NCBI GenBank assembly: GCA_951640195.1
Contig: OX621169.1
Location: 1,984,001 to 2,048,000 of the forward strand
From: Porpolomopsis calyptriformis
Lineage: Eukaryota > Basidiomycota > Agaricomycetes > Agaricales > Hygrophoraceae
DNA length: 64,000 nucleotides
Direction of reading: 5' to 3'
Below, one piece after another: positions 46,193 through 54,790 of the stretch (position 1 is the first letter of the stretch; each line of letters opens with the position of its first letter). The notes beneath the pieces were generated by a model. The model was not told where the DNA came from, did no database searches, and was given only the letters and a program-made list of their open reading frames with translations. Both the position numbers and the translations under genes were made by a program.

Positions 46193-47614
46193 ATGTCTCA
46201 ACGAGAATACGAAGCCGATCAGAGCGTTCCCGCACCCGGACCCAGTAACATCCCCCCTACCATTCAAGAAGAAGAAGAAGACGTCGTCCCACTCAACATT
46301 GAACAAGAGCTCAGAGATCTAAGAGCACAAATCGACCAATTCCGTGGCTGGTACTACAACGAAGTTGACGTCAATGACGAACTCCGAAAGGAATTAAAAG
46401 CTCTCAAAGAAAGTCGACGAGAAGACTCAGAACCAACCACCCCTCCCCCACGACAACGATCTGTACTTCGGGGACCTGGACTTTCCCCCTCGAATCCTTT
46501 TGTTTACCCTGCAAGAAGAACCGAATCCGTCCAACCTCCTCTCCCATCAACCTTTCCCACTCAACAACCTACCCAGACAACTGCTCCCCCTACACTTCCA
46601 GCCCCCACCAAAATCAAAATCGCCGATCCAACTGAATACGATGGAACTTCCGAGAAGCTTGAAGATTTCATTCACCAATGTCAACTCAATTTTGTGGTCA
46701 AGGACTACAACGACAAACAGAAAATCATCTACATGCTCTCTTATCTCGGTGACGGCAACCCACGGGCTTGGGGACGACTGTTCACGGAAGGAGTTGATAG
46801 AACGAGGAATTTCGTATGGGACTACGCAACATTCTTGGACGATTTCAGGGAAGCTTTCGGAAGGATTAACCCAGCAGCGAAGGCGCGGATCGAGCTAGAA
46901 AAAGTGAAAATGACAGGAACGATAGAAGACTACAACCTTCGGTTCATGCAACACGCAGCAAGAACTGAGTACAACGAGACCGCTCTACTTCGGTTTTACA
47001 AAGCCGGACTCCCCCAGCCAATCCGAACGCGGATTTATTTGATGGACAACATGCCATCGACCTTGCTGGACTGGACGACGAAAGCGGCCCAGTTCGAGGA
47101 ACAGTACCAGGAGCAATGAGCTGAACAAGCGTTGTGGTCAAGTCGAGACCAAAAAGGAAAGAAGTCTGAAGCCAAATCGAATCCCCGAGGAAACCCTTCC
47201 CGCTCCACCACCACCACCACTTCATCCCCAATCAAACAAGAATTGAGAGAAGCCTCTCTCAAGACAGCGAAACGAGACAACTCCTCCATCACTTGCTACA
47301 ACTGTGGCAAAAAGGGACATTATGCTAACGAATGTCGAAGCCCACATGCTGAAGACGTTCTGGCATGTCAAGAATCCTCAACTTCTACTCGAGGAAAAGG
47401 AGGAAATCGCGGTCGAGGCAAAGGACGAAATGTCCGAACGATCAATCGGGTTGATACAGAAGAATCGGAAGCACGGATAGAGGAAGTACCAGAGGATGAC
47501 GAAAAAGAGAAAAGGACAGCAAAAGATGATTTGAAGAATATGGGAATCGCGAATTGGGACAAGGAGAGACGGGCTGCACTAGCTCGAGCGTTAAAAGAGC
47601 AAAAGGATTTTTAA
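46193..47614 (+). pseudogene. Element A gag
   Basis: ATG 46193 (MSQREYEADQ) opens a capsid-like protein with 'LNIEQELRDLRAQIDQFRGW', 'KIADPTEYDGTSEKLEDFIH' and 'IYMLSYLGDGNPRAWG', typical of chromovirus gag. An in-frame TGA at 47117-47119 interrupts it; the same frame then continues through a CCHC knuckle 'CYNCGKKGHYANEC' to the TAA at 47612-47614. The heptamer GGATTTT (47605-47611) lies immediately before that stop. Confidence 0.9.
47605..47611 (+). promoter_or_regulatory. Predicted -1 frameshift site, element A gag-pol
   Basis: G-GAT-TTT in gag phase, directly before the TAA. It has the form of the GGAUUUA-type slippery sequence known from mouse mammary tumour virus pro-pol. A -1 slip opens the pol frame at 47611. 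Confidence 0.65.
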
Positions 47615-47806
47615 TCCGGCCAAGTGCTAAAAGCCCGAGCACTTTGGCTATGTCCCATGTATGTGTACCACCATCTATGAAAAGTTTTCGTTTTCTTGGC
47701 ACACTTGAACAGGGCAAAGGCGCTCTCGAATTCTATCTTTGGATCACGAGTGCCGACAATCTTCGATGAGTGGCTATCATAGCACTCATTAACTCTGGCG
47801 CCTCAG

Positions 47807-48165
47807 TGTCAGAGATATATTTTTTCCTTTTCCTTTGCTCGTCTATTCCCATTTACATCAGACAGTTTACACCAATAGCCGCTTAGCCACCCAAACTCCG
47901 CTTAGTAATACAAGGTGACCAAGCCATATCTATATTTAGTCAACCATCACTCTCCTTATCTACATGACTCATCCATAGTCGTTACGACTCACACGTAGTC
48001 AATATGACTCATACTTAGCTAGTATATAAAGCTAGCAGTAGATAGACTTAGGATAAGTCTGTTTCTTTCATTAACACCCCAATCAGTAGTCTTCCAACCC
48101 TTTAAAACCCTACACCCAGAGCCTGAAGTAAAACCTTGCGATCAACCCTAGACTGCCGTCTAACA
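47807..48165 (+). repeat. 5' LTR of element B
   Basis: 359 bp. TATATAA at 48023-48029; the predicted transcript start about 32 nt after it carries AAGTCTGTTTCT (48055-48066), complementary to the PBS. The U3 part contains several ACTCAT repeats. Confidence 0.95.
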
Positions 48166-48177
48166 AGAAACAGACTT
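48166..48177 (+). promoter_or_regulatory. Primer-binding site of element B, complementary to its own LTR
   Basis: AGAAACAGACTT directly after the LTR is an exact 12-nt complement of 48055-48066 in the same LTR, which fits Tf1-type self-priming. Confidence 0.8.
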
Positions 48178-48345
48178 CCTTCTTGCTCACTCCACGCTAT
48201 ACAACCCCTACTCTGTCTGGCCAGTGCTGAAGGTCTTCACCCACGAGATCAATTTCACCACCCAGACATTAACATCGATTAGGCTTGCTCTCTCCCCTTG
48301 TATTCCCGTCAAGCCCCCCAATATCCAACTGCCACCGTTCCACTA

Positions 48346-49767
48346 ATGGTTTTGACTCGTTCATCATCCACTATCCCTCACCCTGCTATCCCTCTCTCCC
48401 AGGAAGGCTCTCTCCCTCCTGCCCCAGCTCCCATCCTCGACGAGACGGTTGACCCTGCCCAAGAAGAAGAAGAACAAGAACAAGAAGAACAAGCGGGTCC
48501 CTCTCACTCAAAAGGGAAAGGTCGAGCTGAGGACAATGATGAGGATGAAGAAGAAGATCCACGCGTAGCCTTTGAGATCATGAAGCAGGATTATCAACAA
48601 TTGCTGCAGGTCCAACAAGACCAAGCGCAAGCGAGTCATAGAATCGAACAACAACTTCAAGTATTGATGGCCAACCTCATAGGCCCCCAACCTGTCCCTG
48701 CCCCTCTTGGGCTATTCCCACAACCTCTCCAAGCACCCCCAGTATTCCCCCAACCTGTCCCTGCCCCTGCCCCTGTCCCTGCCCCTGCCCCTGCCCCCGC
48801 CAAGATCAAAATGAACCCTCCTGATGAATTCTCTAGTGATCCCACCAAGCTCCGCAACTTCCTGCGTCAAGTGAAGTTGAATCATTTGGGACGACCAGGA
48901 ATCTCAGAGGCCGACAAGATTATCTATGCCTTGTCGTTTATGATCAGAGGAAATGCAGAACCATGGGCTGAGCGTCAAGTAGACGCTTACACAACGTTGA
49001 ACTGGGTTGGTGCCGATTGGGCTGTCTTTGAACAAGCCCTCACCCGAGACTTTGGAGACTTGGACCCCAAGTCAACTGCTCAACTGAAGATCAAGGACGT
49101 CAAGCAGTTCAACAAGAGCGCAGAGGAGTACAACATCAATTTCAATCGATGGGCCCATGATACTGGATACGGACAAGAAGCTTCGGTGACTTTGTATAAA
49201 AACGGACTCAACCCCTCCCTTTTGCGACAGATCTACCTTTCAGATCGTTAACCCACCACCCTCTTTGAATGGCAGTCTCGTGCTGCAGAACTTGACAGAC
49301 GACATCGAGAATTCCTGGCTAGAACATCTTCTAAGCCCCAGACTCGTAACACCCGCATCACCAACACCCCCTACCGACAAGGACCACCTGCTGGTCCCTC
49401 CACCTATTCCAACCCTGCTGCCCCCAGAATCAAACAAGAAGAAAAGCCTGCTTCACTAGGAGGAATTCCCAAAGGAGCATGTTTCAACTGTGGACGATTT
49501 GGCCACTTTGCCAGTTCTTGTCCCAATGCTCCTAGGACGAGTACTTCTGGTTCTGGAAGCCGCCCCTTCACCCCAGCAGCTAGAGGTCATGGAGGAAAGA
49601 AACCCGGTCGAGGAAGAAATGTTCGAGTTCTGGAGACCTCAGCCTCGATTGAGGAGGTCAACTCCAATGAAGATTCTCGTCAAGACTTCGAGAAGTGTGG
49701 TATCGTCAACTGGGAGCCTAAGAGGAAAGAAGAGCTGAAGAGAGCTTTGGAGAAACAGGGTTTTTGA
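48346..49767 (+). pseudogene. Element B gag
   Basis: ATG 48346 (MVLTRSSSTIPHPAIPL). Glu-rich and Pro/Ala-repeat N-terminal region, then the capsid core 'KMNPPDEFSSDPTKLRNFL' and 'IIYALSFMIRGNAEPWAE'. An in-frame TAA at 49249-49251 (after 'QIYLSDR') is followed by the same frame with 'PTTLFEWQSRAAELDRR' and a CCHC knuckle 'CFNCGRFGHFASSC', to the TGA at 49765-49767. Aligned to element A the stop lies inside a conserved block, so it is a lesion and not the natural end. Confidence 0.88.
49758..49764 (+). promoter_or_regulatory. Predicted -1 frameshift site, element B gag-pol
   Basis: GGGTTTT in the phase G-GGT-TTT immediately before the gag TGA fits the canonical X-XXY-YYZ slippery heptamer. 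A -1 slip continues directly into the 1193-codon pol frame at 49764, which has no ATG near its start. Confidence 0.75.
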
Positions 49768-52700
49768 ACAGTCCGGACAATAGCTCGTGCATTGCGGACT
49801 CCTTTTCTATGTGTACCACTACCCCTATGCAATCTATTTCCCAAATTCTTGGTGCACTTGATTCGAGTGAAGAAGCTTTAACCATACCCCTTTGGTTGGA
49901 AACCACAGACACTGGTAGACGAATTGCCGCCAGTGCATTGATAGACTCTGGCGCCTCTGGATGCTTTATAAACTGGAATTTTGTGCAGGAGCGCGATATC
50001 CCTTTTTATCGATTGGAAGGACCAATCCCCATGCGGAACGCAGATGGGACAGACAACCGAGGAGGTCCCATCGAATATGCTGTAGACCTGTGGATGGAGA
50101 CGCCGGATTTTCTTAGGGAACGAACCCATTTGGAAGTGACAAATTTAGGAGATATGATACAGGTTATCCTCGGCTACCCGTGGCTCAAACGTAACGATCC
50201 CCTGGTTGACTGGAAGGCTGGAACACTGACTTCACGTCAGACTGTGGCCCCAACCAAGACTTCTCAGGCTGGAGTGATAGTGTCACGAGTAGGCTCTACA
50301 TTGAATGGCGACTCCTATGCCAAGATTATCAGATTGGTCTCACTGGGAGACCATGCAAGACCCACTACCGTGGAGGAAGATATGAAGAAGTATGTGCCGA
50401 AGAAATACTGGAGGCACTGGAAGGTGTTTATGAAGACCACCTTCGATGAACTTCCCCCACGACGACCAGAATTTGACCATGCGATCGATCTCGAACCTAC
50501 CTTTAGACCCAAGATCGGAAAGGTGTACAAACTCACTGAGTACGAACAGGGAAAGCTGAATGAATTCCTGGAGGAACAACTTGCAAGTGGACGAATACGA
50601 CAATTGAACTCTAAACAAGCTGCCTCCTTCTTCTTTGCTGCCAAAGGTGAAGAAGTTAATGCCCAAGGACAAAATGCTGGACTACGTCCAATCCAAGACT
50701 ATCGCTATCTGAATGCTCACACAATCCCAGACGCCTATCCCTTACCTCTCATCTCTGAGATTATTCAACAGACCAAGTTATCAGAAGCGGAACTGTTCAC
50801 AGTCATGGATATCCGATGGGGCTTTAACAATATTCGTATCAAAGAAGGAGACGAATGGAAAGGAGCCTTCAACACTCGACGAGGGCTGTTCGAGCCCACC
50901 GTTATGTTCTTTGGAATGCGAAACTCGCCTGCCTCCTTCCAACGAATGATCGACGTTCTCTTCAAAGAGGTTATCGATTCCAAGCAGGTCCATATCTATA
51001 TTGACGATATCCTGATCATGGGAAAGGACCTCACTGAACTCACCTATTGGACGGAACGAACTCTAGAGATCATGGAGAAGAACCAACTGTCCTGCAAACC
51101 CGTCAAGTGCCAGTTTGAGAAAAAGGAAGTGATTTATCTGGGGATGATGATCTCAAAAGGCCACATTGCTATTAACCCCAAGAAGGTTGAGGCGATCAGA
51201 ACCTGGCCTATCCCCCAGAAGAAACGAGATCTCCAATCCTTCCTTGGCACTGCCAACTTTTGGCGGAGGTTTATCAAGGATTACTCCCTGATTGCTCGTC
51301 CTCTTAATGAGCTCCTACGAAAGGATCAAGAATGGATTTGGACTCCTAGGCAACAATGTGCTTTTGATACCCTCAAGAATGCGCTTACCTCTGCTCCTGT
51401 TTTGAGGACCCCGAAGCCAGACCTTCCTTACCTTCTGGAGACGGATGCCTCTGGTGTTGCACTGGGTGCAGTCTTGACCCAGAAAGAGAATGATGAAGAA
51501 GATTGGCATCCCATTGGCTTCTACTCCAAGACCCTCCTCCCAGCTGAACGAAATTACCCCACCCATGACCAAGAGCTTTTGGCCATCATATCTGCCTTGA
51601 ATGAATGGAGATACCTTCTACAAGGGACACGACAGCCTATTATGGTCAAGACTGATAACCAGTCCCTCCAATATTTCATGACCAGTCATCAACTCTCCAG
51701 GCGCCAGGCTAGATGGTCGGAATTTTTAGCTCGCTTTTGGTTCAGAATCAGTTACCAGCCTAGAATCAAGAATAAGGCTGATGGACTCTCCAAACGTCCA
51801 GATCATTACCCGGAGTCTTATGAGGAGGTGGAGGACAAGGTCCTTCTGCCAAAAGAACTTTTTGTCAATGCGCTTTTCATCAATGCGATTATCAGTTTAT
51901 CGTCCCCCAACTTTTTATCCAAGCTTTGTTTTCATTCCCCCTTACCTCTCGAGATCATGGCCAAAATTGAAGATCCCTCTTCCGGATACACCCACGTAGA
52001 TGGCATTGTGCGCGATGCTGGAGATCGTATAGTTGTGCCAAAGGACATATCTTTGCGCACAGAAATTATTCGATTGACCCACAACACACCCACTGGTGGC
52101 CATCCCGGTATTGAGAAGACGAAGGAATTGCTCCTCCGTAATTACACATGGGAAGGTGCCCCACAAGATATCACCAATTACGTGAAGTCCTGCCTTGCTT
52201 GTCAACAGACCAAGGTTTATCCACAGAAACCCACTGGACTTCTCCAACCGTTACCCCCTCCTACTAAACCGTGGCAACAGATCACTGCTGATCTTATCGT
52301 GGAACTCCCTAACTCAAAAGGATTCGATGCTATTCTAGTTGTGGTGGACAGATTCACCAAACGGGCTCACTTCATCCCAACAACTGGAAACCTGTCTGCT
52401 AAAGGAACTGCTGCGCTATTTCAAGAACATGTCTGGAAGCACCATGGATGGCCAGAGAAGATCATTACTGATCGAGGAACCCAATTCTCATCGAAGTTCG
52501 CTACGTCATTGAATGAACTCCTAGGAACCACTTCTGGGCTTTCTACCGCCTATCACCCCCAAACAGATGGACAAACCAAACGAACCAATCAAGAGTTAGA
52601 GCAGTACATACGGCTCTACACTAACTTCATGCAAGACGATTGGAAAGATTGGTTAGCTCCGGCGGAGTTCGCTTATAACAACCGAGAACATTCCTCCACT

Positions 52701-53345
52701 CACCAATCCCCCTTCTGGCTTGAATATGGCCGACACCCTCACACCCCCTTATCAGTTCCAACCCAAACCTCAAATCCCGATGCCAACGAGTTTTACGTGC
52801 AGCTTACTAGAGCTAGAGAGAACGCTGAAGAGTCTCTTCAAAAGACTGCTAACTCAATGAAGCTCTATGCCGATCGAAAACGTCAAAAGGAACCCACGTT
52901 TTACGAAGGACAAAGGGTCTGGCTTGATGCCAAGAATTTGAAAACTGGCCGGCCCGCAAAGAAACTGGATGTCCGCCGGCTCGGACCTTTTATAATTCTA
53001 AAACAAGTATCGCCTGTGGCTTACCGACTAAAGCTACCGCTGTCATGGAGGATTCATCCCGTGTTTCACGTTTCGCTACTCAAGGCTCTAGAAGAGAATC
53101 TCAATCTCCACCCCCCGATCGGAGAAGATGACAATCTCCGACCACCTCCAGATGTGATCGAAGGAGAGCCCGAGTATGAAGTGGAACGTATTCTCAATCA
53201 CACCCCAGGAAAACGGAACCGACAATACCTAATCAAGTGGAAAGGCTACCCAATAGAGGCAGCCACCTGGGAACCACGATGGAACCTCAAGCACGCAAAA
53301 GATGTCTTAATGAATTATGAAAAGTCTATTCAAGCGGCGATTTAA
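49764..53345 (+). CDS. Element B pol polyprotein with chromodomain
   Basis: About 1193 aa and uninterrupted. Protease 'SALIDSGASG' near residue 60; RT with 'LRPIQDYRYLN', 'FFGMRNSPASFQRMID' and YIDDILIMG near residue 411; RNase H with 'LLETDASGVALGAVL' near 557; integrase zinc finger (H-H from 'GGHPGIEKTK', C-C from 'CLACQQ') near 780-812 and the DDE core ('ITADLIVELP', 'ITDRGTQFSSKF', 'TNQELEQY'). The C-terminal chromodomain has 'EYEVERILNH', 'YLIKWKGYPIEAATWEP', with Tyr and two Trp at the cage positions. Chromodomains of this group steer integration to chromatin marked on histone H3. Confidence 0.96.
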   Translation: MNSPDNSSCIADSFSMCTTTPMQSISQILGALDSSEEALTIPLWLETTDTGRRIAASALIDSGASGCFINWNFVQERDIPFYRLEGPIPMRNADGTDNRGGPIEYAVDLWMETPDFLRERTHLEVTNLGDMIQVILGYPWLKRNDPLVDWKAGTLTSRQTVAPTKTSQAGVIVSRVGSTLNGDSYAKIIRLVSLGDHARPTTVEEDMKKYVPKKYWRHWKVFMKTTFDELPPRRPEFDHAIDLEPTFRPKIGKVYKLTEYEQGKLNEFLEEQLASGRIRQLNSKQAASFFFAAKGEEVNAQGQNAGLRPIQDYRYLNAHTIPDAYPLPLISEIIQQTKLSEAELFTVMDIRWGFNNIRIKEGDEWKGAFNTRRGLFEPTVMFFGMRNSPASFQRMIDVLFKEVIDSKQVHIYIDDILIMGKDLTELTYWTERTLEIMEKNQLSCKPVKCQFEKKEVIYLGMMISKGHIAINPKKVEAIRTWPIPQKKRDLQSFLGTANFWRRFIKDYSLIARPLNELLRKDQEWIWTPRQQCAFDTLKNALTSAPVLRTPKPDLPYLLETDASGVALGAVLTQKENDEEDWHPIGFYSKTLLPAERNYPTHDQELLAIISALNEWRYLLQGTRQPIMVKTDNQSLQYFMTSHQLSRRQARWSEFLARFWFRISYQPRIKNKADGLSKRPDHYPESYEEVEDKVLLPKELFVNALFINAIISLSSPNFLSKLCFHSPLPLEIMAKIEDPSSGYTHVDGIVRDAGDRIVVPKDISLRTEIIRLTHNTPTGGHPGIEKTKELLLRNYTWEGAPQDITNYVKSCLACQQTKVYPQKPTGLLQPLPPPTKPWQQITADLIVELPNSKGFDAILVVVDRFTKRAHFIPTTGNLSAKGTAALFQEHVWKHHGWPEKIITDRGTQFSSKFATSLNELLGTTSGLSTAYHPQTDGQTKRTNQELEQYIRLYTNFMQDDWKDWLAPAEFAYNNREHSSTHQSPFWLEYGRHPHTPLSVPTQTSNPDANEFYVQLTRARENAEESLQKTANSMKLYADRKRQKEPTFYEGQRVWLDAKNLKTGRPAKKLDVRRLGPFIILKQVSPVAYRLKLPLSWRIHPVFHVSLLKALEENLNLHPPIGEDDNLRPPPDVIEGEPEYEVERILNHTPGKRNRQYLIKWKGYPIEAATWEPRWNLKHAKDVLMNYEKSIQAAI

Positions 53346-53459
53346 CTCTCTTTTACAAATACTACCGACATCACGATCGTTGAGCCTCTTTTTCTCCTTT
53401 TCAATCTCCGACGATTATAAGGACTTCCCCTTCCCGACAATCATCAAAAGAAGCACGAA

Positions 53460-54152
53460 ATGCCCCGCCAAGTTCTTTATGCTCGCAAGTCGACTGGGAG
53501 GCGTCCACCTTGAGGGAATCCCACCGCTTCTACCTCCAACCTCCCCCCCGATTCTTCTTCCTCCTCTTCCTCGTCCGACAGTGTCTTGGTTACCCGATGG
53601 TTCAAGAAGCCGAAACGACGTACCGATACTATCGACAAGCCGGGACGAAACCGTAACTACCGAGGGCTCCCCTTTGCCAAGGTCGAGCACCTATCTGGGT
53701 GCCCCGAAACCTATGTCCCTTTTATCTCTGGAGCACGTCGATGCGAACTTAACTATGACCGTCACTGGTACACGTTCGACAAGGACAGCGACTTTGACAA
53801 CAAGAAGAATCAACTCGAAGATTGGCTGGAGGCGTACCAAGTTGGGCGCCAACTTTTGATGGTTATACCAGACCAGGACGAATCCGACGTCACCACCCCC
53901 ACTATCCCCGAAGACCCCATCTCGCACCGCATCCATCGCGTCGCCGACCGACTCTATGCTGCCCGAAACGGGTACCGCTCGATGATGGATGCCAAGTACG
54001 AAAGGATCCTTGACCTGGAGGAGAATGCTGTGATGTGTAGGGAGCTGGCTGAAACTTGGTTGCGACGTGCCCGGGAGTTGGATGGCCGTTACCACTGGTT
54101 TGACCCAGATGGACACCTGCTTCAACCCCCAGTTTATGATGGCGCGACCTAG
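53460..54152 (+). pseudogene. Element B third ORF, H3-tail-like start
   Basis: Begins 114 nt after the pol stop. ATG 53460 opens 'MPRQVLYARKSTGRRPP', in which ARKSTG equals histone H3 residues 7-12. TGA at 53511-53513 interrupts the frame; a CGA codon in its place would give the RPPR seen in element A. The frame then continues about 213 codons: Ser-rich, 'LVTRWFKKPKRRTDT', a segment with 'HLSGCPETYVPF' and 'DRHWYTFDKDSDFDNKKNQL', and a helical stretch 'YERILDLEENAVMCRELAET', to the stop at 54152. No known domain. It is not an envelope protein: no signal or membrane segment. Confidence 0.75.
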
Positions 54153-54431
54153 GGACCGGATGCTGTTTCCGAACGAACAGTATTCCTTACGCCTCCCTTC
54201 TGGATGTGTGGTTAGAGAAGGTGATATCTACTGGAGAGTTGAGGAAAAGTATACCTAGTGGATAGTCTTTGATCCGACAACTATCCACTCATCCCTCCTC
54301 TTCATCGCTCACCCATCTCATCACCCCTCTACCCACCTCTACCATCCCTTTACACCTCCCCTTGACACCCTTCCTTCACTTCGAAGGGTCTCCTCAAAAT
54401 TCGGGACTAATTTCCTTTTTGTGGAGGTGAA

Positions 54432-54790
54432 TGTCAGAGATATATTTTTTCCTTTTCCTTTGCTCGTCTATTCCCATTTACATCAGACAGTTTACACCAA
54501 TAGCTGCTTAGCCACCCAAACTCCGCTTAGTAATACAAGGTGACTAAGCCATATCTATATTTAGTCAACCATCACTCTCCTTATCTACATGACTCATCCA
54601 TAGTCGTTACGACTCACACGTAGTCAATATGACTCATACTTAGCTAGTATATAAAGCTAGCAGTAGATAGACTTAGGATAAGTCTGTTTCTTTCGTTAAC
54701 ACCCCAATCAGTAGTCTTCCAACCCTTTAAAACCCTACACCCAGAGCCTGAAGTAAAACCTTGCGATCAACCCTAGACTGCCGTCTAACA
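54432..54790 (+). repeat. 3' LTR of element B
   Basis: Differs from the 5' copy at three positions by eye, all transitions. Confidence 0.95.

Larger units (their letters stand above)
47807..54790 (+). mobile_element. Element B: younger Ty3/gypsy chromovirus nested in element A
   Basis: 6984 bp with 359-bp LTRs (47807-48165, 54432-54790) that start TGTC and end AACA and differ at three positions by eye. Target duplication CTCAG (47802-47806 and 54791-54795), inside the protease codons of element A. It has the same layout as A, gag, pol and a third ORF. Pol is open over its full length; gag and the third ORF each have one stop. The purine-rich GTGGAGGTGA before the 3' LTR (54421-54430) is a possible polypurine tract. 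Confidence 0.96.
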
